Shown piece by piece: positions 53,832 through 62,768 of a DNA stretch of 64,000 nt. Both the position numbers and the translations under genes were made by a program. The stretch is from Bacillota bacterium (GTDB lineage: Bacteria; Bacillota; Clostridia; Lachnospirales; Lachnospiraceae), in contig JAEVYT010000002.1 of assembly GCA_023392615.1 (NCBI GenBank), positions 1 to 64,000 of the forward strand. Reading direction: 5' to 3'. Under the pieces are notes generated by a model. The model saw only the letters and a program-made list of their open reading frames with translations, searched no databases and was not told the DNA's origin. Every line of letters starts with the position of its first letter. Within the stretch, counting starts at the first letter, position 1.

Positions 53832-55859
53832 ATGAAAGTATTTACAAAGAGAAGGATTTTTAGTGCGGCTGTAATATTAGCAGTCATTATTGTACCGCTT
53901 CTATATAGTTATTTCTATTTAGGAGCATTTTGGGATCCATATTCTAAGTTGGACTCCCTACCCGTAGCTGTTGTAAACAGTGATAAAGGTGCCTTGATTA
54001 ATGGAAAACAACGTAATCTTGGCAAAGAAATGTGTGATAGATTAAAAGAGGATGCAACACTAAAATTTGTTTTTACAGATGAAAAACAAGCAAAGGAAGG
54101 AACTGAAGGGTCTAAGTACTATGCAATGTTAGTGATTCCTGATAATTTTTCAAGCAATATAGCATCGGCAAGTACGACTGATAAGCATACTTCAAACATT
54201 ACCTACGCACCAAATGAAAAACGTAACTTTTTAGCTAGCCAGATTTTAAGTAGAGCGGTACTCCAGATAGAAGAAGAAACTCGTTCAAAGGTGAATAAAG
54301 AAATCGTACAGAACCTTTCTGATAAGTTAAAAGATGTACCGAATCAGCTGACGGATTTACAGAGTGGATTAGTAAAATTACAAGACGGATCAAAGGACTT
54401 AGTGGACGGATCGGGTACCTTGAGCGAAGGAACTGATACATTCAAAACGAAATTAAAGGATTATAGTAAGGGAATCTCATCTGCTAAAAAAGGTGCTGAT
54501 CAGTTGTCCAGTGGCGCAGCAGATTTAAACAAAGGATTAGAACAGTTACAGCAGGGAGCAAAACAAATTAAAGACAGTACTGCAAATATCAATCAACTGA
54601 GTGAAGGTGCGAAACAAATAGCTACGGGTGCACAGACTTTTGATGCCAGTCTTTCACAGTATACCGCAGGAGTGGATACTCTTATAACATCTGCAAATGA
54701 CACGGCAAACTTTCTAACTCAGTATGTAACAAAAGTAAATCCGGCCATAATGGCGGATCCCACATTCCGTGCCTTTGTAATAAAAATGGCGGATCCATCA
54801 AATGCTCAGAATATTAAAGCATTACAAGATGCAAGCTCGAAATTAAAAGGGGCTTCCTCTCAAATAAAAGCTGCGACCGGACAATTATCACAGGGAAGCC
54901 AGAGTCTTCCCGCTTTAAAAAGTGCGCTTGCTACTTTATCCGATGGAATTAATCAGGCAAAAGAAGGCTCCGATGCATTATCAAAGGGAGCATCATCATT
55001 AAGTAATGGTATGAACAAAGTTGACAAGGCAACCGGAAAAATCTCTGGCGCAGCGGGAGACATCGCCAAAGGAGCATCTGACATAAAGGAAGGAACAAAG
55101 AAATTATCAGAGGGTATAACAACCGCAAAAAATGGTGTTGATACCGCAATAACTGATTCCAATAAGGAATTAGCGAAATTGGACGGACTACCTTCTTATG
55201 CTGAAAAACCAGTTTCAGTAGATCAAAATGATGTGACCACCATTAAAAATTATGGAACGGCATTCTCTCCATATTTTATGTCATTATCACTGTGGGTAGG
55301 TGCGTTAATCCTATTTGTAGGAATTTATTTAGATACAGAAGGAAAATTCAAAATACTGTCTAGAAATTCGGGACATAAGATTGCCAGAAGCTTTTTATTC
55401 CTAATAATCGGTTTAATACAGGCAATAGCATTAGCTATGGTAATTCAATTTGGTTTGGGTCTAAAGGTTGACAATGTGGGATTGTATTATGGATCTCTGT
55501 GCCTGGTATCCTTAGTGTTTATATCAATTGTTCAATTTTTAATGATACATTTAAAGGATGTCGGTAAGCTGCTTTCGATCGTATTATTAATCCTTCAGCT
55601 AACCTCCTGCGGAGGAACCTTCCCGATGGAGACGGTTCCAAAGCTATTTAACAAGCTCTTCCCATTTATGCCAATGACGTATTCTGTGGCACTGTTTAAA
55701 CAAGCAATTACCACACCGAACACGAAGGAAGTAATTCGAAATGGTGGAATACTATTTGCAATATTAGTAGCCTTTATGTCACTAACTGTTATCTTATCCG
55801 TAGTAAAAAGCAGAAGAAGTGCCAAAGATCCGGTCACGATGCCGGTGCAGTTTGAGTAA
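53832..55859 (+). CDS. YhgE/Pip-family membrane protein
   Basis: This encodes 675 residues: an N-terminal membrane segment (about 8-28), a large extracytoplasmic part with the YhgE N-terminal domain (LPVAVVNSDKGALINGK) and long coiled regions of repeated LSxGAxxLxxG units, then about five C-terminal membrane segments as in ABC-2 permeases. Relatives include the phage infection protein of Lactococcus and secretion-associated EsaA-like proteins. GGAGG precedes the ATG. ATTACA, 17 bp and TATACT (53772-53800) are a candidate promoter. Confidence 0.88.
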   Translation: MKVFTKRRIFSAAVILAVIIVPLLYSYFYLGAFWDPYSKLDSLPVAVVNSDKGALINGKQRNLGKEMCDRLKEDATLKFVFTDEKQAKEGTEGSKYYAMLVIPDNFSSNIASASTTDKHTSNITYAPNEKRNFLASQILSRAVLQIEEETRSKVNKEIVQNLSDKLKDVPNQLTDLQSGLVKLQDGSKDLVDGSGTLSEGTDTFKTKLKDYSKGISSAKKGADQLSSGAADLNKGLEQLQQGAKQIKDSTANINQLSEGAKQIATGAQTFDASLSQYTAGVDTLITSANDTANFLTQYVTKVNPAIMADPTFRAFVIKMADPSNAQNIKALQDASSKLKGASSQIKAATGQLSQGSQSLPALKSALATLSDGINQAKEGSDALSKGASSLSNGMNKVDKATGKISGAAGDIAKGASDIKEGTKKLSEGITTAKNGVDTAITDSNKELAKLDGLPSYAEKPVSVDQNDVTTIKNYGTAFSPYFMSLSLWVGALILFVGIYLDTEGKFKILSRNSGHKIARSFLFLIIGLIQAIALAMVIQFGLGLKVDNVGLYYGSLCLVSLVFISIVQFLMIHLKDVGKLLSIVLLILQLTSCGGTFPMETVPKLFNKLFPFMPMTYSVALFKQAITTPNTKEVIRNGGILFAILVAFMSLTVILSVVKSRRSAKDPVTMPVQFE

Positions 55860-55922
55860 AAATAGGTTGACATCCATGGTTGTCTAGTGATAGAATTGTA
55901 AAAAATAAGAATATCAATAAAA

Positions 55923-56248
55923 GCAATGACGAGGAGAAGTAGTTATTATTCTGATTTTCAGAGAGAAGATGGTTGGTGTGAATCTTCATTCAGGTATTAT
56001 CGAAGTAGCCTCTGAGCAGTGAACCGAACGAGAGAAATCTTTAGTAGACTTCAACGGAGTTTCCACCGTTAAAAGGAAAGCGGTATCGATAGTAATATCC
56101 GTACTGATTGGATTTATCAAGTCAGTACCGGTTTATATCTGTACTGGCAGAGTGCAGACAGAATATTTTGTATTCTATCTGAAATTAGGTGGTAACGCGG
56201 ATGATTTATTCGCCCTAAGCTAAAGTGATTTAGCTTAGGGCGTTTTTT
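55923..56248 (+). promoter_or_regulatory. T-box riboswitch upstream of ilvB, candidate specifier GUA (Val)
   Basis: The T-box core AGGTGGTAACGCGG (56187-56200) is followed by the terminator CGCCCTAAGCTAAA-GTGA-TTTAGCTTAGGGCG and a T run (56211-56248). Stem I is visible with AGTA on its 5' side (near 55938) and GAAGTAG on its 3' side (56002-56008); above this loop GTTATTATTCTGA pairs with TCAGGTATTATC, and below it GAGG pairs with CCTC. Placing the specifier after GAA gives GUA (56005-56007), valine. AUC (Ile) at 55999-56001 lies in the helix and is less likely. The TGGT bulge fits tRNAs ending ACCA. Confidence 0.88.
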
Positions 56249-56287
56249 ATTTACCAAGAAGCAGAGTCAAGAAAAGGAGGATTCCAT

Positions 56288-58012
56288 ATGGAAATGAGAG
56301 GCACAGAATTATTTGTTAAAGCATTAAAAGAAGAGGGTGTAAGTACTCTATTCGGTTATCCGGGAGGAATGGCCATTGATTTATTTGATGCCCTGTATAA
56401 CGATCCGGATATCGATGTAGTTTTACCAAGACATGAACAGGCCTTAATTCATGAGGCGGATGGCTATGCAAGGTCCACCGGAAAAGTTGGAGTTTGTCTG
56501 GTTACCAGTGGGCCTGGAGCTACGAATCTGGTTACCGGAATCGCTACAGCTAACTTTGACAGCGTACCATTAGTATGCTTTACTGGCCAGGTACTTACTA
56601 ACCTGATTGGCAACGATGCCTTCCAAGAGGTAGATATCGTGGGGATAACCAGAAGTATATGCAAATATGCGGTTACCGTTAGAGACCGTAAAGACTTAGG
56701 TACAATTATAAAAAAGGCCTTCTATATTGCAAGAAGCGGAAAACCCGGCCCTGTTGTTATTGATATCCCCAAGGATATCCAACAGGAAATCGGGGATGGT
56801 GAATATCCGGAGAACGTAACAATAAGGGGATATAAGCCAAATAGTAGTGCTCATGTAGGTCAAATAAGACGAGTAATGGAGGTTTTAAATACTGCAAAAA
56901 AACCGGTCATGTTGATTGGTGGAGGGGTAAATATATCAGGTGCCTCCAAAGAGTTAACAAAATTTTCCGATATAACCGGAGTTCCGGTTATCACTACAAT
57001 TATGGGTAGGGGGGCAATTGCAACAAACCACCCTAATTATATCGGTAACATCGGAATGCATGGAAGCTATGCATCAAACCATGCCATTAGTGAGTGTGAT
57101 GTATTATTTTCTATCGGTACCCGATTCAATGACCGAATAACAGGGAAGATTAGTGAGTTTGCAAAAAATGCAACCATTGTGCATATCGATATTGATTCGG
57201 CATCGATATCAAGAAATATTAAGGTGGATTACCCGGTGGTGGCAGATGCGAAGAATGCTTTAAAGCTAATGCTGAAAGAAGCGCAGAAATGTGAGATAAC
57301 TCAGTGGGCATCATTGATACAAGAATGGAAAGAACAATATCCAATTCATATGAATAGTTATAAAGGACTTACCCCAGAAGCTATTATTAGTTACATCAAC
57401 CGAGTGTATGATAATTCCATTATAACCACGGATGTGGGCCAAAACCAACTTTGGACCACGCAATACATTGAACTCAATGAAAACAGACAATTGATTACTT
57501 CCGGTGGTCTGGGAACAATGGGATTTGGTTTTCCTTCGGCTATTGGTGCAAAGCTTGGTAACCCCGAAAAAGATGTTATCTGTATAACAGGCGATGGAGG
57601 AATACAGATGAACATTCAGGAGATGGCAACTGCAGTTGCTCTAGAATTACCGATTACTATCTGTATCTTTAATAATTCTTATCTTGGGAATGTACGTCAG
57701 TGGCAGGAAATGTTCTTTGATAAGCATTATTCCAGTACCTGTCTCAGATACCGAAGGCGATGTAATCGAGATTGTATGAATCCGGATAAATGTTGTCCAA
57801 AGTATTCACCTGACTTTATTCGATTGGCGGAAAGCTATGATGCGAAAGGAATTCGAGTTGAGCGAATCGAAGAGATGGAGGAGGCATTTACTCAAGCAAA
57901 GCAGAATAAGTTTGGGCCAACGATTATTGAATTTATAATCGAGAGAGAGGCGAATGTATTACCGATTGTTCCGGGTGGAAAACCGCTTACGGATATGATT
58001 ATGGATTGTTAA
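56288..58012 (+). CDS. ilvB: Acetolactate synthase large subunit
   Basis: This is the ThDP-dependent first enzyme of branched-chain amino acid synthesis. The 574 residues show GYPGGMAIDLFDAL with the catalytic Glu in RHEQALIHEADGYARSTG, the FAD/central domain and the ThDP motif GDGGIQMNIQEMATAVALELPITICIFNN. Near the C-terminus an extra stretch holds five cysteines (485, 492, 496, 502, 503). AAAAGGAGG precedes the ATG. It is controlled by the T-box upstream and followed by ilvN. Confidence 0.93.
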   Translation: MEMRGTELFVKALKEEGVSTLFGYPGGMAIDLFDALYNDPDIDVVLPRHEQALIHEADGYARSTGKVGVCLVTSGPGATNLVTGIATANFDSVPLVCFTGQVLTNLIGNDAFQEVDIVGITRSICKYAVTVRDRKDLGTIIKKAFYIARSGKPGPVVIDIPKDIQQEIGDGEYPENVTIRGYKPNSSAHVGQIRRVMEVLNTAKKPVMLIGGGVNISGASKELTKFSDITGVPVITTIMGRGAIATNHPNYIGNIGMHGSYASNHAISECDVLFSIGTRFNDRITGKISEFAKNATIVHIDIDSASISRNIKVDYPVVADAKNALKLMLKEAQKCEITQWASLIQEWKEQYPIHMNSYKGLTPEAIISYINRVYDNSIITTDVGQNQLWTTQYIELNENRQLITSGGLGTMGFGFPSAIGAKLGNPEKDVICITGDGGIQMNIQEMATAVALELPITICIFNNSYLGNVRQWQEMFFDKHYSSTCLRYRRRCNRDCMNPDKCCPKYSPDFIRLAESYDAKGIRVERIEEMEEAFTQAKQNKFGPTIIEFIIEREANVLPIVPGGKPLTDMIMDC

Positions 58013-58049
58013 TGATAATATTAATTATAGTACAGTATGGAGGCTATGT

Positions 58050-58541
58050 ATGAAAAAAAGATGGATTTGTTTGTTTGTGGAAAACGATATTGGTGTTTTG
58101 GCAAGGATATCAGGACTATGCTCCGGTAAATCATATAATTTAGACAGCTTAACGGTTGGTGAGACAGAGGATCCCACGATATCGAGGATGACAATTGGAT
58201 TGACCAGCGATGATATGACATTTGAACAAATGAAAAAACAATTGAACAGAATGGTAGAGGTTATTAAAGTATTGGATTATACAGATATACCAACTCATAG
58301 AAAGGAATTATTGTTTGTGAAGGTAATGCACTGTAATGAGGCGGATAAGGAGGAAATTATAAGAATAGCCAATATCTATGGTTTAACGATAACCGACTAT
58401 GCTAGGAACAGTATATTATTAGAGTGTGTTCAAAATGAGGATAAGAACAATGATTTGATAAAGCTGTTGAATCAATATTACTGCAACCGTTTAGAAATCG
58501 TAAGAGGTGGAAGCGTAGCAATAGAAATTTTAAAAAAATGA
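58050..58541 (+). CDS. ilvN: Acetolactate synthase small (regulatory) subunit
   Basis: This encodes 163 residues with an N-terminal ACT domain (LFVENDIGVLARISGLCSGKSYNLDSLTVGETEDPTISRMTI) and a C-terminal small-subunit domain. It binds valine and confers feedback inhibition. GGAGG precedes the ATG, 37 bp after ilvB. Confidence 0.93.
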   Translation: MKKRWICLFVENDIGVLARISGLCSGKSYNLDSLTVGETEDPTISRMTIGLTSDDMTFEQMKKQLNRMVEVIKVLDYTDIPTHRKELLFVKVMHCNEADKEEIIRIANIYGLTITDYARNSILLECVQNEDKNNDLIKLLNQYYCNRLEIVRGGSVAIEILKK

Positions 58542-58570
58542 AAATTCTTGTCACATTTTTATGTTCCGTC

Positions 58571-58599
58571 TTAACATTTATCGGGCTACGTGTTATAAT
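58571..58599 (+). promoter_or_regulatory. Sigma-A promoter upstream of the alarmone-synthetase operon
   Basis: TTAACA (58571-58576), 17 bp and TATAAT (58594-58599) give a strong promoter, with a start expected near 58606. Confidence 0.7.
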
Positions 58600-58610
58600 A
58601 CGATAGACGA

Positions 58611-58648
58611 GCAAAGATGGAACGATGAAGACCCATCCTTGCTTTTTT
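58611..58648 (+). terminator. Terminator directly after the promoter, before the RelA/SpoT-domain gene
   Basis: Arms GCAAAGATGG (58611-58620) and CCATCCTTGC (58633-58642) with one mismatch are followed by TTTTTT. It would end ilvBN transcripts, and would also stop transcripts from 58594 after about 40 nt. Confidence 0.75.
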
Positions 58649-58675
58649 GCATATTCAAGGAAAAGTGGTGATTGA

Positions 58676-59629
58676 ATGGAGAATAAAGAGCAGTTTTTAC
58701 AAAAGAATAAGATAACGGATAAGTTTCATGAGCTTGAAAAGCTAGACCCGGATTTATGGGAGACCCTCAAGGCTATTTATGAGGATTATGAACAAAAAAT
58801 CCAAAACGGAAGCCTAAAGAGGATCATCTCTTCCTTTATTGAAGAATTCGGAACGCCGGCTGCAATGCATTCCATGCGTTACCGTATTAAAAGTCCGGAG
58901 AGTCTGATTGTTAAGATTGTTCATAAAAAATGCAGTGATTTCACTGATCTAGATTATGCTAATATCACGAAAGACACATACCAGAAGGTTATTATGGATC
59001 TTTTGGGAGCTAGAATATTGATTCGCCATCGCTATCAATGGGAGGAAATTCATGATTTAATCTGGCATCTTTACTTTAGAGGAACAGAAAAGTATGTTAA
59101 AAATAGAGCTAGAGATTATATTGGTACAGCCGATTACCCCTTTTTAGCAGAACGCCCGAAGGTGTTTTACCGTTACGAAGAGAATACCAAGTGCTACGAG
59201 TTAAAAGGGCGGGATATCTTTGATTTTGAAAAAAATAATCCCGGATATAGCAGTAATCATTATATTATCAATTATCTTGGTACCTATATTGAGCTTCAGG
59301 TTCGTACGTTGTTTGACGAGGCATGGAGTGAGAATGATCATGACTTTGTTTATAAGCTTTATGCAGGGAATAAGAAGTTGGTGTTAAATAGAACCTCAAA
59401 CTTGTTAAGTAAGGTGGCTGAGGTGGCGGATGAGCTAAGTATGTTTATGCATGACTATTATGATGAATCGATATTTTCCGTGCCGAATGAGAAAGCAGAG
59501 AATAAGAAGACTTTAGAGAAAAGTATGGAAAAGTCAACTTATGAGTTCATCGAGAGCAGAAAATATGATAATTTGCACAGCCGAAGTATCGCATCAAAAT
59601 CAGTAAAGGATATCAATGATTTATATTAA
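58676..59629 (+). CDS. RelA/SpoT-domain nucleotidyltransferase (small alarmone synthetase-like)
   Basis: This encodes 317 residues with a single (p)ppGpp-synthetase-type domain and no HD hydrolase, TGS or ACT domain. Conserved positions are Asp108 in MDLLGARIL, GYSSNHYII (190-198) and Glu206 in YIELQVRTLFDEAWSENDH, so the catalytic Asp and Glu are both kept. The stretch before GYSS is longer than in RelQ-type enzymes, and a charged C-terminal extension follows. GGTGATTGA lies before the ATG. Two unknown genes follow closely. It could make an alarmone or act as a toxic synthetase; the sequence does not settle which. Confidence 0.83.
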   Translation: MENKEQFLQKNKITDKFHELEKLDPDLWETLKAIYEDYEQKIQNGSLKRIISSFIEEFGTPAAMHSMRYRIKSPESLIVKIVHKKCSDFTDLDYANITKDTYQKVIMDLLGARILIRHRYQWEEIHDLIWHLYFRGTEKYVKNRARDYIGTADYPFLAERPKVFYRYEENTKCYELKGRDIFDFEKNNPGYSSNHYIINYLGTYIELQVRTLFDEAWSENDHDFVYKLYAGNKKLVLNRTSNLLSKVAEVADELSMFMHDYYDESIFSVPNEKAENKKTLEKSMEKSTYEFIESRKYDNLHSRSIASKSVKDINDLY

Positions 59630-59673
59630 TATAAATACGGTTATCAGGATATAACGGAAAGGATGGGGAAGAT

Positions 59674-59895
59674 ATGTTTATAGATCATAGTAAGGAAGCA
59701 GATGAGGCGGCCGGCGAATTTATCTCTGCAATAAAGAACGGTACGTTATCAAAGCATGTATTACCAAATAATTATGAGGATTATACGTTAGAGAGTGAGA
59801 ATATTGACTTTATGAATTACTCAAAATATCTCAAAACGATGTCATATTATAATTATGTCGAAACTAGGACGGTGGCTTACAATGGACAATTATAA
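59674..59895 (+). CDS. Small protein of unknown function in the RelA/SpoT-domain operon
   Basis: This encodes 73 residues, acidic and tyrosine-rich, without a membrane segment or known motif. GGAAAGGATGGGGAAG precedes the ATG. It starts 44 bp after the synthetase-like gene, and its last 14 bases overlap the next gene, suggesting coupled translation. Confidence 0.6.
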   Translation: MFIDHSKEADEAAGEFISAIKNGTLSKHVLPNNYEDYTLESENIDFMNYSKYLKTMSYYNYVETRTVAYNGQL

Positions 59896-60442
59896 TTATA
59901 AGAACTTTAATAGCAAGACTTATCAGTATTTAATTGATACCTTTGGTGAAGAGAGAATACAGAATCGATATGCAACAATATGGGATTACATGACTGAATT
60001 TATAAAACGCCATCATTATGAAGATAATCTGGCTATCTCAAAGAATGCACTAAATCAGATGATTATTGATTACTTTGTAGATATTGACCGATTAAAACAA
60101 TTTCATGGAATTGATAGAATCAGTACCACGAAGATCTATTCGTATACTGCATATTGGCTGATTAAAAGAAAACCCCTAATGATAGTTAAGGATAATTTAG
60201 AGGATTATAACTTAACTTTTGCAAATGAAAGGTTTGTCACCGGATATTTATTAAGATGTTTAAATAATGAGAATATATCCACTTTAATCTTGGATGAAAA
60301 GAAATCAGACTATATCGATTTTGTTGATAATATGATGTATTTTCTTCAATACCGTGTTATCACAGCACAGGCGATTGAAACCATCCTGTTTGCATTTAAA
60401 GCAGGGAAGGCAATTCAATATTCAGAGGATTATCAGGATTAA
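59882..60442 (+). CDS. Protein of unknown function, third gene of the RelA/SpoT-domain operon
   Basis: This encodes 186 residues starting MDNYNYKNFNSKTYQYL, with GGTGG six bases upstream inside the preceding gene. It is probably all-helical, rich in Tyr, Asp, Asn and Ile, with no membrane segment, catalytic motif or helix-turn-helix that I can recognise. Its coupling to the two genes before it suggests a shared process. Confidence 0.7.
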   Translation: MDNYNYKNFNSKTYQYLIDTFGEERIQNRYATIWDYMTEFIKRHHYEDNLAISKNALNQMIIDYFVDIDRLKQFHGIDRISTTKIYSYTAYWLIKRKPLMIVKDNLEDYNLTFANERFVTGYLLRCLNNENISTLILDEKKSDYIDFVDNMMYFLQYRVITAQAIETILFAFKAGKAIQYSEDYQD

Positions 60443-60474
60443 CCGTAAAATTGAGTAAATAGATATTCTTAGGG

Positions 60475-60515
60475 CTGTTACATGATACCTAAATCATGTA
60501 ACAGTCATTTTTTAT
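60475..60515 (+). terminator. Terminator of the RelA/SpoT-domain operon
   Basis: Perfect 12-bp arms CTGTTACATGAT (60475-60486) and ATCATGTAACAG (60493-60504) are followed by TCATTTTTT. Confidence 0.85.
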
Positions 60516-60663
60516 GACTAAAAATATCGAATCATGAAGAAAAACAGCAAAATAGAGATAGTTATAACACACATCTATTGAAATCATGGTAAAAATGATA
60601 TATATTTATAATTATACTATTAATTCTGTTTATGTGCACGATCTTAAAGAATCGGGGGATGGT

Positions 60664-62580
60664 ATGTTCGGAAATAATAAAAAAACAATTGGTGTACTTA
60701 TATGCCAAATATTTGAAGAATATCAAGATACCTTAAGTCGTGGGATAATGAAAAGAGCCAACGAGCTTGATTATAATGTGGCCTTTTTTACTAATTCTGG
60801 GGGGTTTGGTCAGCTCTCTTATGATGCAGGAGAAATTCATATCGTGGACCTTCCTAATTATGAGGAACTTGAGGGACTTATTATTACGCCTGACATAATG
60901 ATTCTTCCGGGATTGATAGATAAATACAAAAAAAACATTTTAGAAAAATGCCATTGTCCCGTCGTATCGGTACGTAAAGAAATGGAAGAGTATTATAGTG
61001 TGTTAATTGATGATGATAGGGTAATAGATGAGATTATCCATCATTTTATTAAAGATCATGGATTTAATAAAATAAATTTTTTGTCTGGGCCTGAGAATAA
61101 TATTGCTGCAAACAAGAGGTTGGAGAATTATAAAAGCGTATTAAGAGAACATAATATTCCGGTTGAAGAAGAAAGAATTTTTTATGGTGACTTTTGGAAA
61201 AACTCCGGTGCGAAAGCAGTTGAATATTGGCTTGATGGAGATAAGGAGATGCCACAGGCGATTGTATGCGCGAATGATTTCATGGCTATCACGGTGTGTA
61301 AAGCACTTGAAGAGCGAGGAATCGCCGTGCCTGAACAGATAGCAGTCTCCGGATGTGATGACATTGATGATGCGATTGATCATAGTCCATCACTTACTAC
61401 AGCGAAGATGCCGCTATTTGAGATGGGTGTTGAAGCAGTAAATAAAATTCATAAACATAACCTGGGTATCACACAACCACAAGACTCCTATTTAAATACG
61501 AATACTATATACCGGGATTCCTGTGGATGCACGAAGAATTGGTATCATGAGAGTAATACAAGAAGAAGTAACTTGATATACGGGCGTGAAGTTTTACAAT
61601 CCGAAATAGCTCAGAATGCATTTATGTCCACAGATTTAACAGGCTTAACTAAATTAGATGACATAATAGAGAAACTATGGATTTATGTAAATAGTAATTT
61701 GAATTTCAACCGGTTTTTTATGTGTCTACATAAGAATTGGGATCAATTTAATTCGTATGAGGTTGACGAGACCGCTCTTTTAGGTGAAGAGTTTATTGCG
61801 GAAATAGGGATTAAGGATGATATACATTTTACGAAATTAAAAGTAAAGAAAAAGGTATTATTGCCGGAGGAATTCATTGAAGAAAGACCCCTTAATTATT
61901 TCTTCGCTTTACTTCATCATGGTGGGCATTGCTTCGGATATGTAGGAATAAGCTTTAACCGAATTCAAACCTTTATGAGAACCTTTCCAGCATGGTTAAA
62001 CAATGTTAGCAATTCATTGGAAAACGTACGTATTCATGCAGAGTTAAATCGTCTTGTATATAAGTTAGAGGATATGTCAGTTAGGGATGAGCTGACCGGT
62101 TTATATAACCGTAGAGTACTTGATACATTGGGTAAGAACTATTTGAATCAATGTATGTCAAGACAATCGAAACTGATGGTTTTTATTGCAGATATGGATC
62201 GCTTAAAATTCATTAATGATACCTATGGACATTTTTATGGAGATATCTCCTTAAAAGTTATTGCAGTTGCACTCCAAAAAGCAGCCGATGATGATGAAAT
62301 TTGTATTCGATTAGGCGGAGATGAATTCATGGTAATAGGGTTTGACTATGATGATGGAAAGATTAATAATTTTATCCGCCGTTTTGTTGATGAGCTTAAT
62401 CGATTTAATGCAATTCAGCAACATGATGTAAGAGTATTTGTCAGCTATGGATTTTATATGATCGTACCGGACCGAGATACTACGATCGAGAATTGTATGA
62501 GGGTTGCTGATAGTTTGATGTATCAACAAAAATATGAAAAAGCATCAAAAAAGTTAGAAATCAACTTAAATATTACTTAA
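60664..62580 (+). CDS. Cytosolic LacI-type sensor fused to a GGDEF diguanylate cyclase
   Basis: This encodes 638 residues. Residues 1-290 match the periplasmic-binding-protein-like domain of LacI/GalR regulators (KKTIGVLICQIFEEYQ, AIVCANDFMAITVCKALEERGI, GCDDI, TTAKMPLFEMGVEAVNKI) but without the DNA-binding part. A middle region with a DSCGC motif and a helical linker follows. The GGDEF domain has DELTGLYNRR and an intact GGDEF at 551-555; the RxxD inhibitory site is absent. There is no signal peptide or membrane segment. The start MFGNNKKTIGV is chosen by GGGGGATGGT upstream and by the matching start of the next gene. It probably makes c-di-GMP in response to a small ligand. Confidence 0.87.
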   Translation: MFGNNKKTIGVLICQIFEEYQDTLSRGIMKRANELDYNVAFFTNSGGFGQLSYDAGEIHIVDLPNYEELEGLIITPDIMILPGLIDKYKKNILEKCHCPVVSVRKEMEEYYSVLIDDDRVIDEIIHHFIKDHGFNKINFLSGPENNIAANKRLENYKSVLREHNIPVEEERIFYGDFWKNSGAKAVEYWLDGDKEMPQAIVCANDFMAITVCKALEERGIAVPEQIAVSGCDDIDDAIDHSPSLTTAKMPLFEMGVEAVNKIHKHNLGITQPQDSYLNTNTIYRDSCGCTKNWYHESNTRRSNLIYGREVLQSEIAQNAFMSTDLTGLTKLDDIIEKLWIYVNSNLNFNRFFMCLHKNWDQFNSYEVDETALLGEEFIAEIGIKDDIHFTKLKVKKKVLLPEEFIEERPLNYFFALLHHGGHCFGYVGISFNRIQTFMRTFPAWLNNVSNSLENVRIHAELNRLVYKLEDMSVRDELTGLYNRRVLDTLGKNYLNQCMSRQSKLMVFIADMDRLKFINDTYGHFYGDISLKVIAVALQKAADDDEICIRLGGDEFMVIGFDYDDGKINNFIRRFVDELNRFNAIQQHDVRVFVSYGFYMIVPDRDTTIENCMRVADSLMYQQKYEKASKKLEINLNIT

Positions 62581-62589
62581 AAAGATATG

Positions 62590-62640
62590 AAAAGCAATGA
62601 TAGGCCCAAAATAGAATTTGGTACTTCATCGCTTTTTTTT
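62590..62640 (+). terminator. Terminator between the two LacI-like sensor genes
   Basis: Outer arms AAAGCAATGA and TCATCGCTTT with inner CCAAA/TTTGG pairing are followed by a run of T. Confidence 0.7.
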
Positions 62641-62674
62641 ATGGCCTGTTTTGGATGAATATAAGGGGATAAAC

Positions 62675-62703
62675 TTGTTTTTATTGGAAAATTGTTATAT
62701 AGT
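62675..62703 (+). promoter_or_regulatory. Candidate promoter of the second LacI-like sensor gene
   Basis: TTGTTT (62675-62680), 17 bp and TATAGT (62698-62703) lie 65 bp before the start codon. Confidence 0.4.
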
Positions 62704-62768
62704 AAAGTTATAGTATTTACACAACCCATTAATGAAAGCGCATCACCTATTAAGGCTAGGAGAAGTGT

